The position numbers and the translations under genes are program-made. From NCBI RefSeq assembly GCF_900119485.1, contig NZ_FPJZ01000007.1:46086-110085 (forward strand): 64,000 nt of DNA. The letters run 5' to 3'. The stretch comes from Thermoactinomyces sp. DSM 45891. GTDB lineage: Bacteria > Bacillota > Bacilli > Thermoactinomycetales > Thermoactinomycetaceae. The notes under the pieces are model-generated. The model was given only the letters and a program-made list of their open reading frames with translations, was not told the DNA's origin and made no database searches. Position 1 is the stretch's first letter, and each line of letters starts with the position of its first letter. Of this stretch, positions 51,488 to 60,199 are shown piece by piece.

Positions 51488-53818
51488 TTAGTCTCTATAT
51501 TTAGATACATCCCATACTTTTTTCGTATTCCTATCGTATAGAACAGCGGTCTTGGGTTTGATTTTCTCACCGTTATAGTCAAAATCTCTATTAGAATAGT
51601 TCACAATTACCTTCATATCTTCTCCAAACTCGGTGCTTTGCACTAAACGGTCTTCGGATAAAGTTTGGAATCGAGTCATTGGTTTTGTAACCGCTTTTTT
51701 ATGAAACGCAGACCATGCGTTTGTATAGGACGTAATCATATTTTTGTTTTTACTCCATGTATTCTGATCCAGATGATAAAGCGGTGGAATATTATACAGT
51801 AATTCGTTAAGCATGCGGTTTCCGACCTCATTTTTTATTTTGAGGCTTCCCCACTCCCAATGATGGCTTGTAATAACAGAATCATTATAGACTAATTTAT
51901 ACAAAGGAAGTGAATACACAGGATCGATGTAAATAGAACGATATTGTGATTTAATGGGTATTGATTTGCTATACCTTTCAGGAATAGAGCCGTCCGGTGA
52001 CCAGTATGCTCCTACATAGTAGGGGCTTGTTTTATTTTCTCGCATGTCTGGATCACCCCATTTGATCACAGGCGTTTCAATGCCATGTGCATATGAAATG
52101 ACACTACTAGCAAAATCATTGCCGCCTTCTGATCCAATTACCATTTGTTTTTCGTCTCGAATATAGCTCATTCTCTGCAATCTTGCTTTCATATCTTGTT
52201 CTTGTGTCGTAATGTGATTGGGTGAGTAATCATCAAATACTTCGCCAGTCGCATCGCAATCGATAAACCAAGAATTAAAGGGAATGCCATTTTTTAAGAT
52301 TCCTGCTACCCGTTTCTTTACACTCGGTAATGATAGAGTTGGATTCAGCTTTCTCCCCTTCCCTAAAAATCCACTTTCTTTTTGGCCATTTTTCTTTGTA
52401 ATGGTTGCCTGTTCGTATAAACTAGGATCATCAAAAGAAGCTGTATTCCAGTCCACGTTTTTCTTATCGTGAATCGAGTGATAGGAATCGTATGGACCCA
52501 CTAGATATCCAGATTGATTCGCTTTTTGAACTAAATCTGGGTTCATTAATCCGTTTGCCCAGTTTTGCAAGCCGATCCAAGCATGTTTGATTCCGGAGCT
52601 CTTCATATCTTGGATCATGTCTGTGTCCTTTTTTCCCCATTCTTCGATTTCATCGATGGAATCGGTTAAGACACTTTTCAGTAGCTTTTTATTCAATCTG
52701 TATAACTCTTGTTCGCTTAAGTGGCTAATCCCGTTTTGAATTAATTTCGTTGACTCTTCATCTACATTTTGAAAAATATCTTTGTTATAAAGTTGCTCAA
52801 GCTTCAAAATGATATTAAGTGAACGTACAATCGTATTTTTTTGAGCTTGGTCCATATAATTTTGGTTCTTTATTTGATTGATTGTTTTCATAAATTCAGT
52901 AGAACCATCTTGTGTATATTGTTTTAAGAGTTGTTCGATCCAAGAAATCAATGGATCCGTTAGTTTGGTTTTTAACTTCCCAAAATTGATATTTTCTTTC
53001 GTGAAGGCATGGTCATTCCATAAATAAAAATGAGGAGCTCCATACAGTTTTTCGATATTTGGATTTTCTTTTGCTTTCTCTTGAAGTGTTTTAAACTGAC
53101 CCATTTCTTTAACATAATTTTTATAAACTTGAGCAATCTCTACAGGATTGTTTTCTGTTACATATAGACGGAAACCATATTCCTTCTTGGGGTTAATAGA
53201 AGGAAACTCATGAACAAAACTAAATTTAATTTGGTCTTTGGCTTGGAAGCGAATGGTATCATTAAACATACTTTCCGCGATGTACACTATTGAATACTTC
53301 TTGTTATTTAGTGCAAAGAATCTCATTGAAAAATTGGATGAAAATGACATTTCTTTCTCATCTTTGAGATACTCTTTCCAACTCTGGTCATTACTTGGAA
53401 TATATTTTCCTTCACCTAGAGGTAACGTGTAGTGATCTGCACTAACTCTTGGCCACTCGAACTCAGTAGCTCCCGTGGAGGTTAATTTAATATCCAGATA
53501 ATGATCCTTTTTTTCAATTTTGAAATCTATTTTACTATCTGGATAACTCCAAGTAATGGACTGGCTTGTCTTTTTTAGATTCGCAACTTTCTGCTTTGGT
53601 AAAGGAAGAGATGCACTTTCCTTCACCCCATCTTTGTTGATAAAAATCTCGCCTGTTTCTGGGTTTGCATCAAATCCAAAGTCCCGATATTGGAAATCAA
53701 AAGGATGATTGATTGTTGCGCTTACTGTATTAATTTTTGTGTAATAGATAGTAACGCTTGTAATAACAAGTGAAAGGATCACCATAGGAATGATCAAACG
53801 TTGTATCTTCTGCTTCAT
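51488..53818 (-). CDS. exported glycosidase-like protein (DUF5696/GH101-like TIM barrel), unknown substrate
   Basis: A 776-residue protein with an N-terminal membrane anchor or uncleaved signal (about 6-26). A beta-rich domain (about 60-260), a helical insert (about 290-400), and then a barrel-like region follow. NSWFIDCDATGEVFDDYSPNH and QMVIGSEGGNDF could supply catalytic Asp and Glu, as in GH101-like enzymes. The ATG at 53818 follows GGAGGAGA, inside a longer frame. It lies downstream of a two-component system on the same strand, separated by a terminator and its own promoter. Glycosidase activity is inference. Confidence 0.6.
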   Translation of the reverse strand: MKQKIQRLIIPMVILSLVITSVTIYYTKINTVSATINHPFDFQYRDFGFDANPETGEIFINKDGVKESASLPLPKQKVANLKKTSQSITWSYPDSKIDFKIEKKDHYLDIKLTSTGATEFEWPRVSADHYTLPLGEGKYIPSNDQSWKEYLKDEKEMSFSSNFSMRFFALNNKKYSIVYIAESMFNDTIRFQAKDQIKFSFVHEFPSINPKKEYGFRLYVTENNPVEIAQVYKNYVKEMGQFKTLQEKAKENPNIEKLYGAPHFYLWNDHAFTKENINFGKLKTKLTDPLISWIEQLLKQYTQDGSTEFMKTINQIKNQNYMDQAQKNTIVRSLNIILKLEQLYNKDIFQNVDEESTKLIQNGISHLSEQELYRLNKKLLKSVLTDSIDEIEEWGKKDTDMIQDMKSSGIKHAWIGLQNWANGLMNPDLVQKANQSGYLVGPYDSYHSIHDKKNVDWNTASFDDPSLYEQATITKKNGQKESGFLGKGRKLNPTLSLPSVKKRVAGILKNGIPFNSWFIDCDATGEVFDDYSPNHITTQEQDMKARLQRMSYIRDEKQMVIGSEGGNDFASSVISYAHGIETPVIKWGDPDMRENKTSPYYVGAYWSPDGSIPERYSKSIPIKSQYRSIYIDPVYSLPLYKLVYNDSVITSHHWEWGSLKIKNEVGNRMLNELLYNIPPLYHLDQNTWSKNKNMITSYTNAWSAFHKKAVTKPMTRFQTLSEDRLVQSTEFGEDMKVIVNYSNRDFDYNGEKIKPKTAVLYDRNTKKVWDVSKYRD

Positions 53819-53843
53819 GTTGAAATCTCCTCCAGTTGGTATC

Positions 53844-53876
53844 ACTATAAAACCCCAATGTGACATCACTGTTACA
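53844..53876 (-). promoter_or_regulatory. candidate response-regulator boxes and promoter of the glycosidase-like gene
   Basis: On the minus strand: direct heptamers TGTAACA and TGTCACA with an 11-base period (53870-53876, 53859-53865), then TATAGT (53844-53849) as -10. No -35 is present where the repeats lie. This is the layout of OmpR/PhoB-family activated promoters. Confidence 0.5.
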
Positions 53877-53930
53877 CACCATAAAAAAATCTTGCTAAAA
53901 CTCTTAGTAACCCTTTGAAGTATCGTGATC

Positions 53931-53987
53931 CATAATAAAGAGAACTTGATTCCTAGATCGACTGGAAACCAAGTTCTCTTTATTATG
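53931..53987. terminator. terminator of the two-component operon
   Basis: A perfect 18-bp stem CATAATAAAGAGAACTTG / CAAGTTCTCTTTATTATG with a 21-base loop, just after the kinase gene. Confidence 0.85.
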
Positions 53988-53992
53988 ATGGC

Positions 53993-55378
53993 TCAAGCTT
54001 TTGGGAAATAGATGTAAAATTGAATGGTCTTATCGGATAGTTTGACCCCATACTCTATTTGATGACGTTGTAAAATAGATTGAACGATTGCCAATCCAAG
54101 CCCTGTTCCTGATTTATCTTTGTTACGAGAGAATTCGCCTACGTAAAAAGGTTCCCAGATTCGGGTGATATCCGTTGGATTTGGCAGGCTAGTTTGATTT
54201 TCTATTGTGAAAAGAACATGATCATTTATTTCATCCAATTTGATGTGAATCGTTGATCCTTCTGTGTATTTGATAGCATTGCTTACTAGATTGTTTATTA
54301 CTTTTTCGATTTTACTAGGATCAGCGTAAGCTCGAATGGATGGATTGATTTTTTTGTGGATATCTAGACAGATTTGTTTTTGTTTCATTTCGATCTGATA
54401 CTTCTCCAAACAAGAGTGGACAAGTGAGATTAAGTCAAAATCCGTCTTTTTTAATTCTTCCTGCTCAACTCTTGAAAACTCCAATAGCTCATCAATCAAG
54501 GAGGATACGTTATCGATTTGCCTTAAAACCGTCTGAAGATACGTACCATCGTCCAGCCCATCTTGAATTCCTACAGAGTATGCTTTCATTAAAGACAATG
54601 GAGTTTTCAATTCATGTGTAATATCTGACATAAACCGTTTTAGATTTTGATTTTTCCTTTTCAAGTCATTGTGGGCTGTTTTTAATTCATCACTCATTTT
54701 GTTAATGCTATCAGCCAATTCTTCTATCTCATCATCTGTTTTTATATTCACTTTTTTGAAATCGAGACGAGAAATATCTTGTGAAATATCCGTTAATACC
54801 TTCAAAGGATTCGTAATCTTTCGTGACCATATCCAAACTAAAAAGAGTAGCGTCGAAATCGCAAATCCAAAAGTGTAAATCATAAAGGTGTTAATTACCT
54901 CAGCCGCTTCTCTGAAATGAACAATCGAAACACCTACAACCATAATCAAATTGTCCTTCTCGATCAAGCTTGTCGAAAAACTCGACTTTAGCTTTCCTTG
55001 ATCATACAATACATACTGATTTTGTCCTTCTTTTACCTTTTGTAAGGTATCCTTGGTAATCCAAAATCGATTTAGATTGATTTTTTTCTTTGCTAGCTTT
55101 TCGCGCAGTTGCCAATTCAGATCATCTTCATTATCTAGAATCTTTTCATATACAATGGTTACATTATATTTCTCTTCCAGGTTATGAATGAATCCCTCTA
55201 AATGTGGAGTAGGAGTCGTTTCTATTTCATGTGCAACGGCTTGTAACTCTTTTTTAATCTGGTACTTATAGTACTGGGGTAGAAGAAAGTAGTTAGTCAA
55301 CATAGAGAGCGTAAAAAGTAAAAGAATAGAAATAGAAATGGTAATAGCTAATTTTCTGCCGAGTCTATTCATACGCAT
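53993..55378 (-). CDS. sensor histidine kinase (VanS/PhoR-like)
   Basis: A 461-residue HisKA-type kinase. Two membrane helices (about 10-34 and 163-184) flank an outside domain of about 125 residues. A HAMP-like segment follows, then the H box FMSDITHELKTP (His255), N box, and G boxes (DKSGTGLGLAIVQSI). It probably senses an envelope signal. It overlaps the response regulator gene by 14 bases. Confidence 0.92.
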   Translation of the reverse strand: MRMNRLGRKLAITISISILLLFTLSMLTNYFLLPQYYKYQIKKELQAVAHEIETTPTPHLEGFIHNLEEKYNVTIVYEKILDNEDDLNWQLREKLAKKKINLNRFWITKDTLQKVKEGQNQYVLYDQGKLKSSFSTSLIEKDNLIMVVGVSIVHFREAAEVINTFMIYTFGFAISTLLFLVWIWSRKITNPLKVLTDISQDISRLDFKKVNIKTDDEIEELADSINKMSDELKTAHNDLKRKNQNLKRFMSDITHELKTPLSLMKAYSVGIQDGLDDGTYLQTVLRQIDNVSSLIDELLEFSRVEQEELKKTDFDLISLVHSCLEKYQIEMKQKQICLDIHKKINPSIRAYADPSKIEKVINNLVSNAIKYTEGSTIHIKLDEINDHVLFTIENQTSLPNPTDITRIWEPFYVGEFSRNKDKSGTGLGLAIVQSILQRHQIEYGVKLSDKTIQFYIYFPKA

Positions 55379-56012
55379 TCTCCAAGCTATACCCTAGCCC
55401 TCGATGAGTTCTAATGAGATTGGAGCCAATTTTTTCTCTTAATCTTCTTACATGTGTATCAACAGTCCGCTCATCCCCTACATAATCCATTCCCCAGACG
55501 AGATCTAATAGATCTTTTCGAGTCAAGATCTGCCCTTTGTTTCGTAAAAAGCAACCAATCAAATCTAATTCTTTTTTCGTTGCTCGTACATCTTGCTCTG
55601 CTTTATATATTTTCTTTGCCTGAAAATCAACTTTTATATCTCCAATGTACGCTACTTTATCTTCTTGCATTAGCTTCTTAGCTCTCATCAATAAGATCCC
55701 AGGATGAAAGGGCTTCTTTATGTAATCATCTGCTCCTATATCTAGTGCGATTAACTCGTCTTCGTCTTCACTTTTAGCGGTTAGCATTAAAACTTTCACA
55801 TGACTATTCTTTTTAATCTCTTTACATACGCTTAAACCACTAATGTGCGGCATCATCCAATCTAAAACAACCAAGTCAATTTTGTTACTGTAAAAAATGT
55901 CGATTGCTTGTTCTCCATCTTCAGCGAGAAACACAGGGTATCCTTCACGCTCAAAGTAAGCTTTCAAGATTTTTAACATGTCTTTTTCATCATCTACGAT
56001 TAAAACGTTCAT
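55365..56012 (-). CDS. OmpR-family response regulator
   Basis: A 215-residue regulator. The receiver has Asp51 (LVVLDWMMP), and the OmpR/PhoB winged helix ends with VDTHVRRLREKIGSNLIRTHRGLGYSLE. First gene of the pair with the kinase. Expected to bind tandem direct repeats; a candidate pair lies before the glycosidase-like gene. Confidence 0.93.
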   Translation of the reverse strand: MNVLIVDDEKDMLKILKAYFEREGYPVFLAEDGEQAIDIFYSNKIDLVVLDWMMPHISGLSVCKEIKKNSHVKVLMLTAKSEDEDELIALDIGADDYIKKPFHPGILLMRAKKLMQEDKVAYIGDIKVDFQAKKIYKAEQDVRATKKELDLIGCFLRNKGQILTRKDLLDLVWGMDYVGDERTVDTHVRRLREKIGSNLIRTHRGLGYSLENAYE

Positions 56013-56140
56013 AGTTCCTCCGTGACTTTTAGTTTAGTTTCTAAGAAGTGTATCCGAATCTAGAAAGCAGGATACCTACCCCAATCTGCAACGAATCGAA
56101 AAATAATTGTGCTTTTGTTGTACTCATAGACTATCAATAA

Positions 56141-56174
56141 GGATCACGACATTTCCGTGTCTTCTGTCGTGACC
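56141..56174. terminator. hairpin in the intergenic region before the collagen-like gene
   Basis: GGATCACGACA / TGTCGTGACC stem with one bulged A. It could isolate the two divergent units or belong to a leader; direction unclear. Confidence 0.4.
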
Positions 56175-56290
56175 CTTTCTAGCATTTTACATACAATAAT
56201 ACAATTATGATAGACCTTACTAGTCTGTGTTTAGTAGATCATATTTAAAGATTAAATATAAAAGGAATGGACACAAGGAGGCTTAAAACG

Positions 56291-58156
56291 ATGTCACAAG
56301 CAAATATTCCTAATATCTCACCCAATATTTCGATTACGAGAGAAGATGCGATCAATCTGTTATTGTCATCTATTGCATTAGAGGAGTTAGGTCTGAGTCA
56401 CATTATTAATGCGGAAGGAGAAAAACTTCAATATGTTCTAGGAACTCTTCCGGGAGTGTCAACAACCTTCCAACCTTCGATTACTGATCTACTTACAATT
56501 AATGAAAGCGTTCGCGACACCATTAATGTAATCGGAAAGAAAGAATGGATTCTAAATGAGAAGTTGGAAAATGTGTTGAGCACAGATGTTACGAGGGGGC
56601 CAACGGGACCTCAAGGACCAGTAGGAGTCACGGGGTCATCGGGAGGACCTCCTGGACCTCAGGGAGCTACAGGCCCACAAGGTCCATCAGGGTCGATTGG
56701 AGAAAGTGGAGTCACAGGGGCTACGGGAGCTCAAGGACCGACGGGGCCACAAGGGCCTACAGGAGCTTTTACTACAGGTGATTTCTTATTTTTGATTCAG
56801 GGAAACTCAGGTGCAAGTGGAAGTATTCCACTCGGTTTTGGAGATACACTAAACTTTCTATCCGATACGTTAGAAATAACAGTAACATCCGGTTCCGCCA
56901 TTGTGAGGCTAGAGGTTCCTACTGGATCTAATGGGCCCACCGGTCCACAAGGAGCCACAGGCCCACAAGGAGCCACAGGCCCACAGGGAGCGACTGGTCC
57001 ACAAGGAGCCACAGGCCCACAGGGAGCCACAGGCCCACAAGGGGATACTGGTCCACAAGGGGATACTGGTCCACAGGGGGATACCGGTCCACAAGGGGAT
57101 ACCGGTCCACAAGGGGATACCGGTCCACAAGGGGATACCGGTCCACAAGGGGATACCGGCCCACAAGGGGATACCGGTCCACAAGGGGATACCGGCCCAC
57201 AAGGAGCCACAGGCCCACAAGGAGCCACAGGCCCACAAGGAGCCACAGGCCCGACAGGGACCTTTACGGATACGTCAGTGATTTATGTATCGAATGGTAA
57301 TTCTAATAGTGTTTCTGTGATAAATGGAAATACAAACACGATACTTGCTACGGTTACAGTAGGGATTAACCCGTTCGGTATAGGTGTAAACGCAGTGACA
57401 AATCGGATCTATGTAGGAGGGATTTTTTCTCATAATGTCTCTGTGATAAATGGCAATACAAATGTTAGAATTGCTACAGTTACAGTAGGGATTAACCCAT
57501 CCGGTATAGGTGTAAACACAGTGACAAATCGGATATATGTGGCGAATAGTACTTCTAATAATGTCTCAGTCATAGATGGAAATACAAATAATGTACTTGC
57601 TACCATTACAGTGGGAAGAAACCCATCCGGTATAGGCGTAAATCCAGGTACAAATCAGATCTATGTAGCGAATTTTCTTTCTCATAATGTCTCAGTTATA
57701 AATGGAAACTCAAATACGATACTTGCTACAGTTACAGTTGGGGTTGGGGGGCCATTGGATGTAGGTATAAATCCAGGTACCAATCAGGTCTACGTAGCGA
57801 ATAATGCTACTAATAATGTCTCAGTCATAAATGGAAATGGAAATACCTTAAGTGCTACAGTACCAGTAGGGAATGGCCCGATAGGTGTAGGAGTAAATCT
57901 AGGTACCAATCAGATTTATGTGGGAAATACGAATTCTAATAATGTATCTGTCATCAACGGAAATACGAATACGATACTTGCTACGGTTCCAGTGGGGAGA
58001 GGACCATTTGGGGTCGGCGTAAACTCAGTGGCACATCGGATCTATGTAGCGAATAGTAATTCTAACAATATCTCTGTCATAGACGGAAATACAAATACGA
58101 TACTTGCTACCATTACAGTAGGGCTTCAACCACAAGGGGTGCGCGTAAGATTATAA
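56291..58156 (+). CDS. collagen-like protein fused to a seven-repeat beta-propeller (YVTN type)
   Basis: A 621-residue protein in four parts. (1) N-terminal domain, 1-100 (ISPNISITREDAINLLLSSIALEELGLSHIINAEGEK), of a type seen in spore collagen-like proteins. (2) G-X-Y block, about 101-157. (3) Spacer 158-212 (TLNFLSDTLEITVTSGSAIVRLEV), then a second G-X-Y block, about 213-330, with GPQGDT/GPQGAT repeats. (4) Seven repeats of about 42 residues (IYVANSNSNNVSVINGNTNTILATVTVG type) that would close a seven-bladed propeller. There is no signal peptide, so spore surface assembly in the mother cell is likely. ATG at 56291 follows AAGGAGG. Confidence 0.88.
   Translation: MSQANIPNISPNISITREDAINLLLSSIALEELGLSHIINAEGEKLQYVLGTLPGVSTTFQPSITDLLTINESVRDTINVIGKKEWILNEKLENVLSTDVTRGPTGPQGPVGVTGSSGGPPGPQGATGPQGPSGSIGESGVTGATGAQGPTGPQGPTGAFTTGDFLFLIQGNSGASGSIPLGFGDTLNFLSDTLEITVTSGSAIVRLEVPTGSNGPTGPQGATGPQGATGPQGATGPQGATGPQGATGPQGDTGPQGDTGPQGDTGPQGDTGPQGDTGPQGDTGPQGDTGPQGDTGPQGDTGPQGATGPQGATGPQGATGPTGTFTDTSVIYVSNGNSNSVSVINGNTNTILATVTVGINPFGIGVNAVTNRIYVGGIFSHNVSVINGNTNVRIATVTVGINPSGIGVNTVTNRIYVANSTSNNVSVIDGNTNNVLATITVGRNPSGIGVNPGTNQIYVANFLSHNVSVINGNSNTILATVTVGVGGPLDVGINPGTNQVYVANNATNNVSVINGNGNTLSATVPVGNGPIGVGVNLGTNQIYVGNTNSNNVSVINGNTNTILATVPVGRGPFGVGVNSVAHRIYVANSNSNNISVIDGNTNTILATITVGLQPQGVRVRL
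57041..57202 (+). repeat. nine 18-bp tandem repeats inside the collagen-like block
   Basis: Unit GGGGATACCGGTCCACAA encodes G-D-T-G-P-Q. There are nine near-identical copies, differing mainly in ATACT/ATACC and GGT/GGC. Variable copy number by slippage is expected. Confidence 0.9.
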
Positions 58157-58192
58157 TATTTATCAGTTGTCTACAAATTATGAAGTACGAAG

Positions 58193-58218
58193 AAAAGCCA
58201 TCCTTTGAGGTGGCTTTT
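58193..58218. terminator. terminator between collagen-like and nuclease genes
   Basis: AAAAGCCATCC / GGTGGCTTTT with a 5-base loop between convergent genes. Confidence 0.8.
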
Positions 58219-58257
58219 AAGTTGTGGAAATAGGTTGGAATAAAAAAGTGGACTTCA

Positions 58258-59175
58258 TTAACTAACGTCATAAGCCATGCTAATTAAGTGTTTTGCTCTT
58301 TCAATATCTGAATCACTTGTGATGGCAATTTCTAAGTTCCCAGTACCAAAATGTCCTATGTTCCTGACATCACGGGTAAAGCCGTTTTCTAAGGTGATCT
58401 GATCGGGATTTACTTTTATATATAGCAATATTCGGCCCGTTTGTGGGTGTATTTCAAGGCATACAAAGTTTTTAATCCGTTTAAATGCGATGTAATGCTT
58501 TAGGATTTTGATTTGTACATCATCTCCTAAGGCCATCATGTAAGCTTTTAATTCTTCATATCTATCTGTAATTTGGGTATTGGCTTGTTCCAAATAATCG
58601 GAAACGGTTTTAACTTTTACACTAACATTACGTTGAGTTTCTACATTTTCACTAATATACATGGTTTGTGCAGTAGTTGCATTCACTAATTCAAGCAATA
58701 GTAGACCGTCATCGTAATATTTGTAAACATATAGTTCGATGTTCCGATGAATCTGTTCTACTGCATGGCGATCAAATTTAGTAAAACCCCCTGCTATACA
58801 CAATAGGCGTGGACTGCTCCACTCTATAGCATTTGATACTTCAGCACCATACTTACGCATAACCATTAACTCAAATTCTGCTTTATGATCGAGTAGCCAA
58901 TCAAGGTAAAATAGGCCTTGTGTGACAACGTTTTCATTTACAGCCCGCTTATATTCGATAATGACGGGTGAATTGTTTTCGTCAATGCCTAACGTATCGA
59001 TTCGGCCTGCATGTTTTTTGCCCGTACTATATTCTGTGGCTAGAAATCGTACCCCCAGAAAAGTGTCTAAATATTGTTCTAATATATTCTGCAATGACTT
59101 CTCAACTGTAACAGATCGTCCTGCTAGTTCTTCAGCAGAGTCATCGTAAATGCGGAATAGCTTAATATCGCTCAA
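58258..59175 (-). CDS. NucS/DUF5655-type predicted PD-(D/E)XK nuclease
   Basis: A 305-residue protein. The N-terminal domain has the nuclease core GRIDTLGIDENNSPVIIEYKR with Asp60, Glu74 and Lys76. The C-terminal part (FVCLEIHPQTGRILLYIKVNP...IGHFGTGNLEIAITSDSDIERAKHLI) is DUF5655-like. Such proteins are scattered accessory genes and are often suggested to act in defence or DNA repair. TTG start behind GGAGGGAA. It lies alone beside a tRNA gene. DNA target unknown. Confidence 0.8.
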   Translation of the reverse strand: MSDIKLFRIYDDSAEELAGRSVTVEKSLQNILEQYLDTFLGVRFLATEYSTGKKHAGRIDTLGIDENNSPVIIEYKRAVNENVVTQGLFYLDWLLDHKAEFELMVMRKYGAEVSNAIEWSSPRLLCIAGGFTKFDRHAVEQIHRNIELYVYKYYDDGLLLLELVNATTAQTMYISENVETQRNVSVKVKTVSDYLEQANTQITDRYEELKAYMMALGDDVQIKILKHYIAFKRIKNFVCLEIHPQTGRILLYIKVNPDQITLENGFTRDVRNIGHFGTGNLEIAITSDSDIERAKHLISMAYDVS

Positions 59176-59303
59176 ATATATTCCCTCCTGATTATAAATA
59201 GTATATCATTCTTAACTATTATAATCTTCCCTCTTTAGAAAATCGATCACCAACCCTTTGAACCCTTCTTTGTGTTTAATGTGAAAGATTTATAGAGATT
59301 TTG

Positions 59304-59333
59304 TTGACATAGAATGAAATGTGATGTTATTAT
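59304..59333 (+). promoter_or_regulatory. promoter of tRNA-Leu
   Basis: TTGACA, 18 bases, TATTAT, ending 45 bases before the tRNA. Confidence 0.75.
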
Positions 59334-59378
59334 CAATGAAGTGGTTCGCGAGAGCGAATGGTTTATCTAAGATAATGT

Positions 59379-59462
59379 GCCGAAGTGGCGGAATGGCAGA
59401 CGCGCGCGACTCAAAATCGCGTTCCGCGAGGAGTGTGGGTTCGAGTCCCACCTTCGGTACCA
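59379..59462 (+). tRNA. tRNA-Leu (anticodon CAA)
   Basis: An 84-base tRNA with encoded CCA. Acceptor GCCGAAG / CTTCGGT (first pair G-U), anticodon stem CGCGA/TCGCG with loop CTCAAAA (anticodon CAA), a long variable arm as in class II tRNAs, and T arm GTGGGTTCGAGTCCCAC. The anticodon reads the Leu codon UUG. Confidence 0.95.
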
Positions 59463-59474
59463 GTACTCATACAT

Positions 59475-59523
59475 AAGCCACCTTACCTTTGTTATCCGAT
59501 GCAGGGGTGGGGTGGCTTTTTTA
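59475..59523 (+). terminator. terminator of tRNA-Leu
   Basis: AAGCCACC / GGTGGCTT with inner pairs and a T6 run. Confidence 0.8.
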
Positions 59524-59529
59524 CGTTCT

Positions 59530-60099
59530 CTAGTTTTGTGTTAGATAACGATGTTCCCAGCCTTCTTCGAGTAGGATGGATATAATTTTGGCTACTTTTT
59601 TCGCATCTGCTATCGGGTCTGTAGGAGGGACTGAGGATTCTAGACCATGGTATTGGAGGACGTGCCCTAATTTTTTCATATGCTTTAGTCGATAAAACTT
59701 GCTGTAGTTATGTTTAATGGTGATAAAGCGCTTGGGAATCGGAAGTAGAACTTGAAGTCTCTTGCATTGGCGAACTAATTGTAGATGTCCATAGTATCCC
59801 CAAAATGCAGGGATTGTTTGATATTGAATAGTAAGTTTTCCGATGGCTTTCATGGCTTCTTGGTAAGGGATGCCTCTGTCCACTTCTTGTTGTTGAACAT
59901 GGGTGAATTCGGTGCAAAATTGAGATAAGCGGGGGAATATCGTAGGTTGGATGTAGCAGTGGTATTTTTCGAGAATGCGCATACGATTCGTGTGTAGAAT
60001 GATCGCTTGGATGCGTATGATTTCGGGGATAAATTGGGTAGGTGTTTGTCCGATAGGATAGCAGGTGGTTTTCACGTCGAGAACCATAAGGTTTTTCAA
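59530..60099 (-). CDS. KapD/ERI1-type exonuclease homologue with lost catalytic residues
   Basis: A 189-residue protein that follows the ERI1/KapD DEDDh exonuclease fold: LDVKTTC, EIIRIQAIIL, CYIQPTIFPRLSQFCTEFTHVQQQEVDRGIPY, FWGYYGHLQLVRQCK and a final DPIADAKKVAKII. The usual DxE is here Asp8-x-Lys10, the GDWD-type Asp is Gly104, and the HHR-x-x-DA motif keeps only Asp165 without its His. It is probably not a nuclease. KapD inhibits entry into sporulation through KinA in B. subtilis. TTG start behind GGAGGG. Confidence 0.75.
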   Translation of the reverse strand: MKNLMVLDVKTTCYPIGQTPTQFIPEIIRIQAIILHTNRMRILEKYHCYIQPTIFPRLSQFCTEFTHVQQQEVDRGIPYQEAMKAIGKLTIQYQTIPAFWGYYGHLQLVRQCKRLQVLLPIPKRFITIKHNYSKFYRLKHMKKLGHVLQYHGLESSVPPTDPIADAKKVAKIISILLEEGWEHRYLTQN

Positions 60100-60141
60100 A
60101 CGATTCCCTCCTCTCTAAAATAAATATTTGATAACTCAACA

Positions 60142-60188
60142 TAAAAAATACGCTGGATACAGGGTAAATGCCTGCTATCCAGCGATAA
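60142..60188 (-). terminator. terminator of the subtilase gene
   Basis: CGCTGGATA-CAGG / CCTG-CTATCCAGCG hairpin (one bulge); on the minus strand T residues follow it. Confidence 0.82.
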
Positions 60189-60199
60189 AAAAATTGAAT

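Noticed and set aside
57041..57202. CRISPR-like array
   Set aside because: Direct 18-bp repeats have no unique spacers and encode G-X-Y triplets in frame.
56797..57246. Open frames on both strands rich in Cys-Gly-Pro or Arg/Leu/Val repeats
   Set aside because: They are shadows of the tandem repeat in the collagen-like gene; the repeat length keeps all frames open.
59385..59585. 66-codon frame
   Set aside because: It lies across tRNA-Leu and its terminator and has no ribosome site.
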